This document shows positions 63,897 through 64,000 of a stretch of DNA of 64,000 nt, one piece after another. Positions within the stretch are counted from its first letter, which is position 1, and each line of letters begins with the position of its first letter. Below the pieces are notes generated by a model. It worked only from the letters and a program-made list of their open reading frames with translations. It made no database searches and was not told the DNA's origin. The DNA is from Clostridia bacterium (lineage in GTDB: Bacteria > Bacillota > Clostridia > Oscillospirales > Acutalibacteraceae). Where the stretch lies: assembly GCA_017428525.1 (NCBI GenBank), contig JAFRQQ010000002.1, positions 1-64,000 on the forward strand, read 5' to 3'. The translations under genes and the position numbers were made by a program.

Positions 63897-64000
63897 ATGG
63901 ATGTATCTGACAACAACCGGGCTGAACAGTATAAAGACGAGGTGCGGGAACGCTGGGGCGGCACCGCGGCCTATGCGGAATATGCCGCCAAAGCCGAAAG
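63897..64000 (+). CDS. TipAS-domain-like protein, 5' end only
   Basis: The first 34 codons. AGAGGAG precedes ATG 63897. The sequence NRAEQYKDEVRERWGGTAAYAEYAAK resembles the start of the TipAS effector-binding domain (YxEEVKERWGxTxAYxE) of MerR-family TipA regulators, which bind thiopeptides and other ligands. The MerR helix-turn-helix that should precede it is absent, so this is either a stand-alone TipAS protein or a different short family. The rest lies outside the window. Confidence 0.6.
   Translation, partial: MDVSDNNRAEQYKDEVRERWGGTAAYAEYAAKAE

Noticed and set aside
1..64000. Search for CRISPR arrays, tRNA or rRNA genes and complete insertion sequences
   Set aside because: No regularly spaced repeats, no cloverleaf-like intergenic sequence and no transposase were seen; nearly all space is taken by protein genes.

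Overview
The window reads as a high-GC Firmicute chromosome, most likely an uncultured gut Clostridium relative of the Oscillospiraceae/Ruminococcaceae type. The evidence is perfect AGGAGG-type ribosome binding sites, sigmaA promoters with 17-bp spacers, OmpR/HtrA/CsoR/FemX genes of Gram-positive type, an 874-residue pyruvate phosphate dikinase, and glutamyl- and glutaminyl-tRNA synthetases side by side. No rRNA, tRNA, CRISPR array or complete insertion sequence was seen. Several real genes start at TTG or GTG, judged from ribosome binding site spacing.

Layout. 1-140: the end of a dispersed palindromic repeat whose fuller copy lies at 43404-43701. 162-2838 (-): an operon for a flavodoxin-ferredoxin fusion, aldose 1-epimerase and TruB. 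3064-7295 (+): a two-component system followed by an HtrA-type membrane protease, with a terminator hairpin between regulator and kinase. 7352-9285: a small cassette bracketed by two nearly identical terminator stems, holding a Xre repressor, two copies of its palindromic operator and two exported stalk-domain-like proteins. 9300-13028 (-): an exported phosphoesterase, a U32 peptidase and ZapA. 13150-21598 (-): one tightly packed run gltX-glnS-membrane protein-GH127-GH39-like glycosidase. 21741-24522 (+): rpsO and pnp with structured leaders. 24597-27029 (-): alpha/beta hydrolase, dut and a FemX-type ligase. 27188-29280 (+): a membrane protein overlapping a condensation-fold acyltransferase-like gene. 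29353-31959 (-): corA and a minimal two-gene SufC/SufB pair. 32147-38594: a CDF metal exporter, fucose isomerase and mutarotase, then a CsoR-controlled copper exporter with a C-terminal copper chaperone module. 38661-43256 (-): a CAP lipoprotein, a small zinc-finger-like protein, a GH51 arabinofuranosidase and a large exported protein of unknown function. 43793-48854 (+): malic enzyme, two-subunit fumarase and a GH78 rhamnosidase. 48925-57075: Xre/DUF2975, rpsI, rplM, GNAT, TRIC-like channel, tadA, glgP, a CPBP protease and luxS. 57349-64000: pyruvate phosphate dikinase, a Phd-Doc toxin-antitoxin pair, a large PEP-synthase-like protein with an apparent KaiC-like N-terminus, and the start of a TipAS-domain protein.

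Functionally the window mixes housekeeping translation and RNA genes with plant-glycan use (arabinose, rhamnose, fucose and galactose chemistry), C4-acid and PEP metabolism (malic enzyme, fumarase, PPDK), metal homeostasis (CorA, CDF, CsoR/CopA) and envelope stress. The items most worth following are the PEP-synthase-like protein with its promoter-proximal terminator, the Xre/stalk-protein cassette, the copA gene with an internal start for a free copper chaperone, and the two-lobed palindromic repeat.
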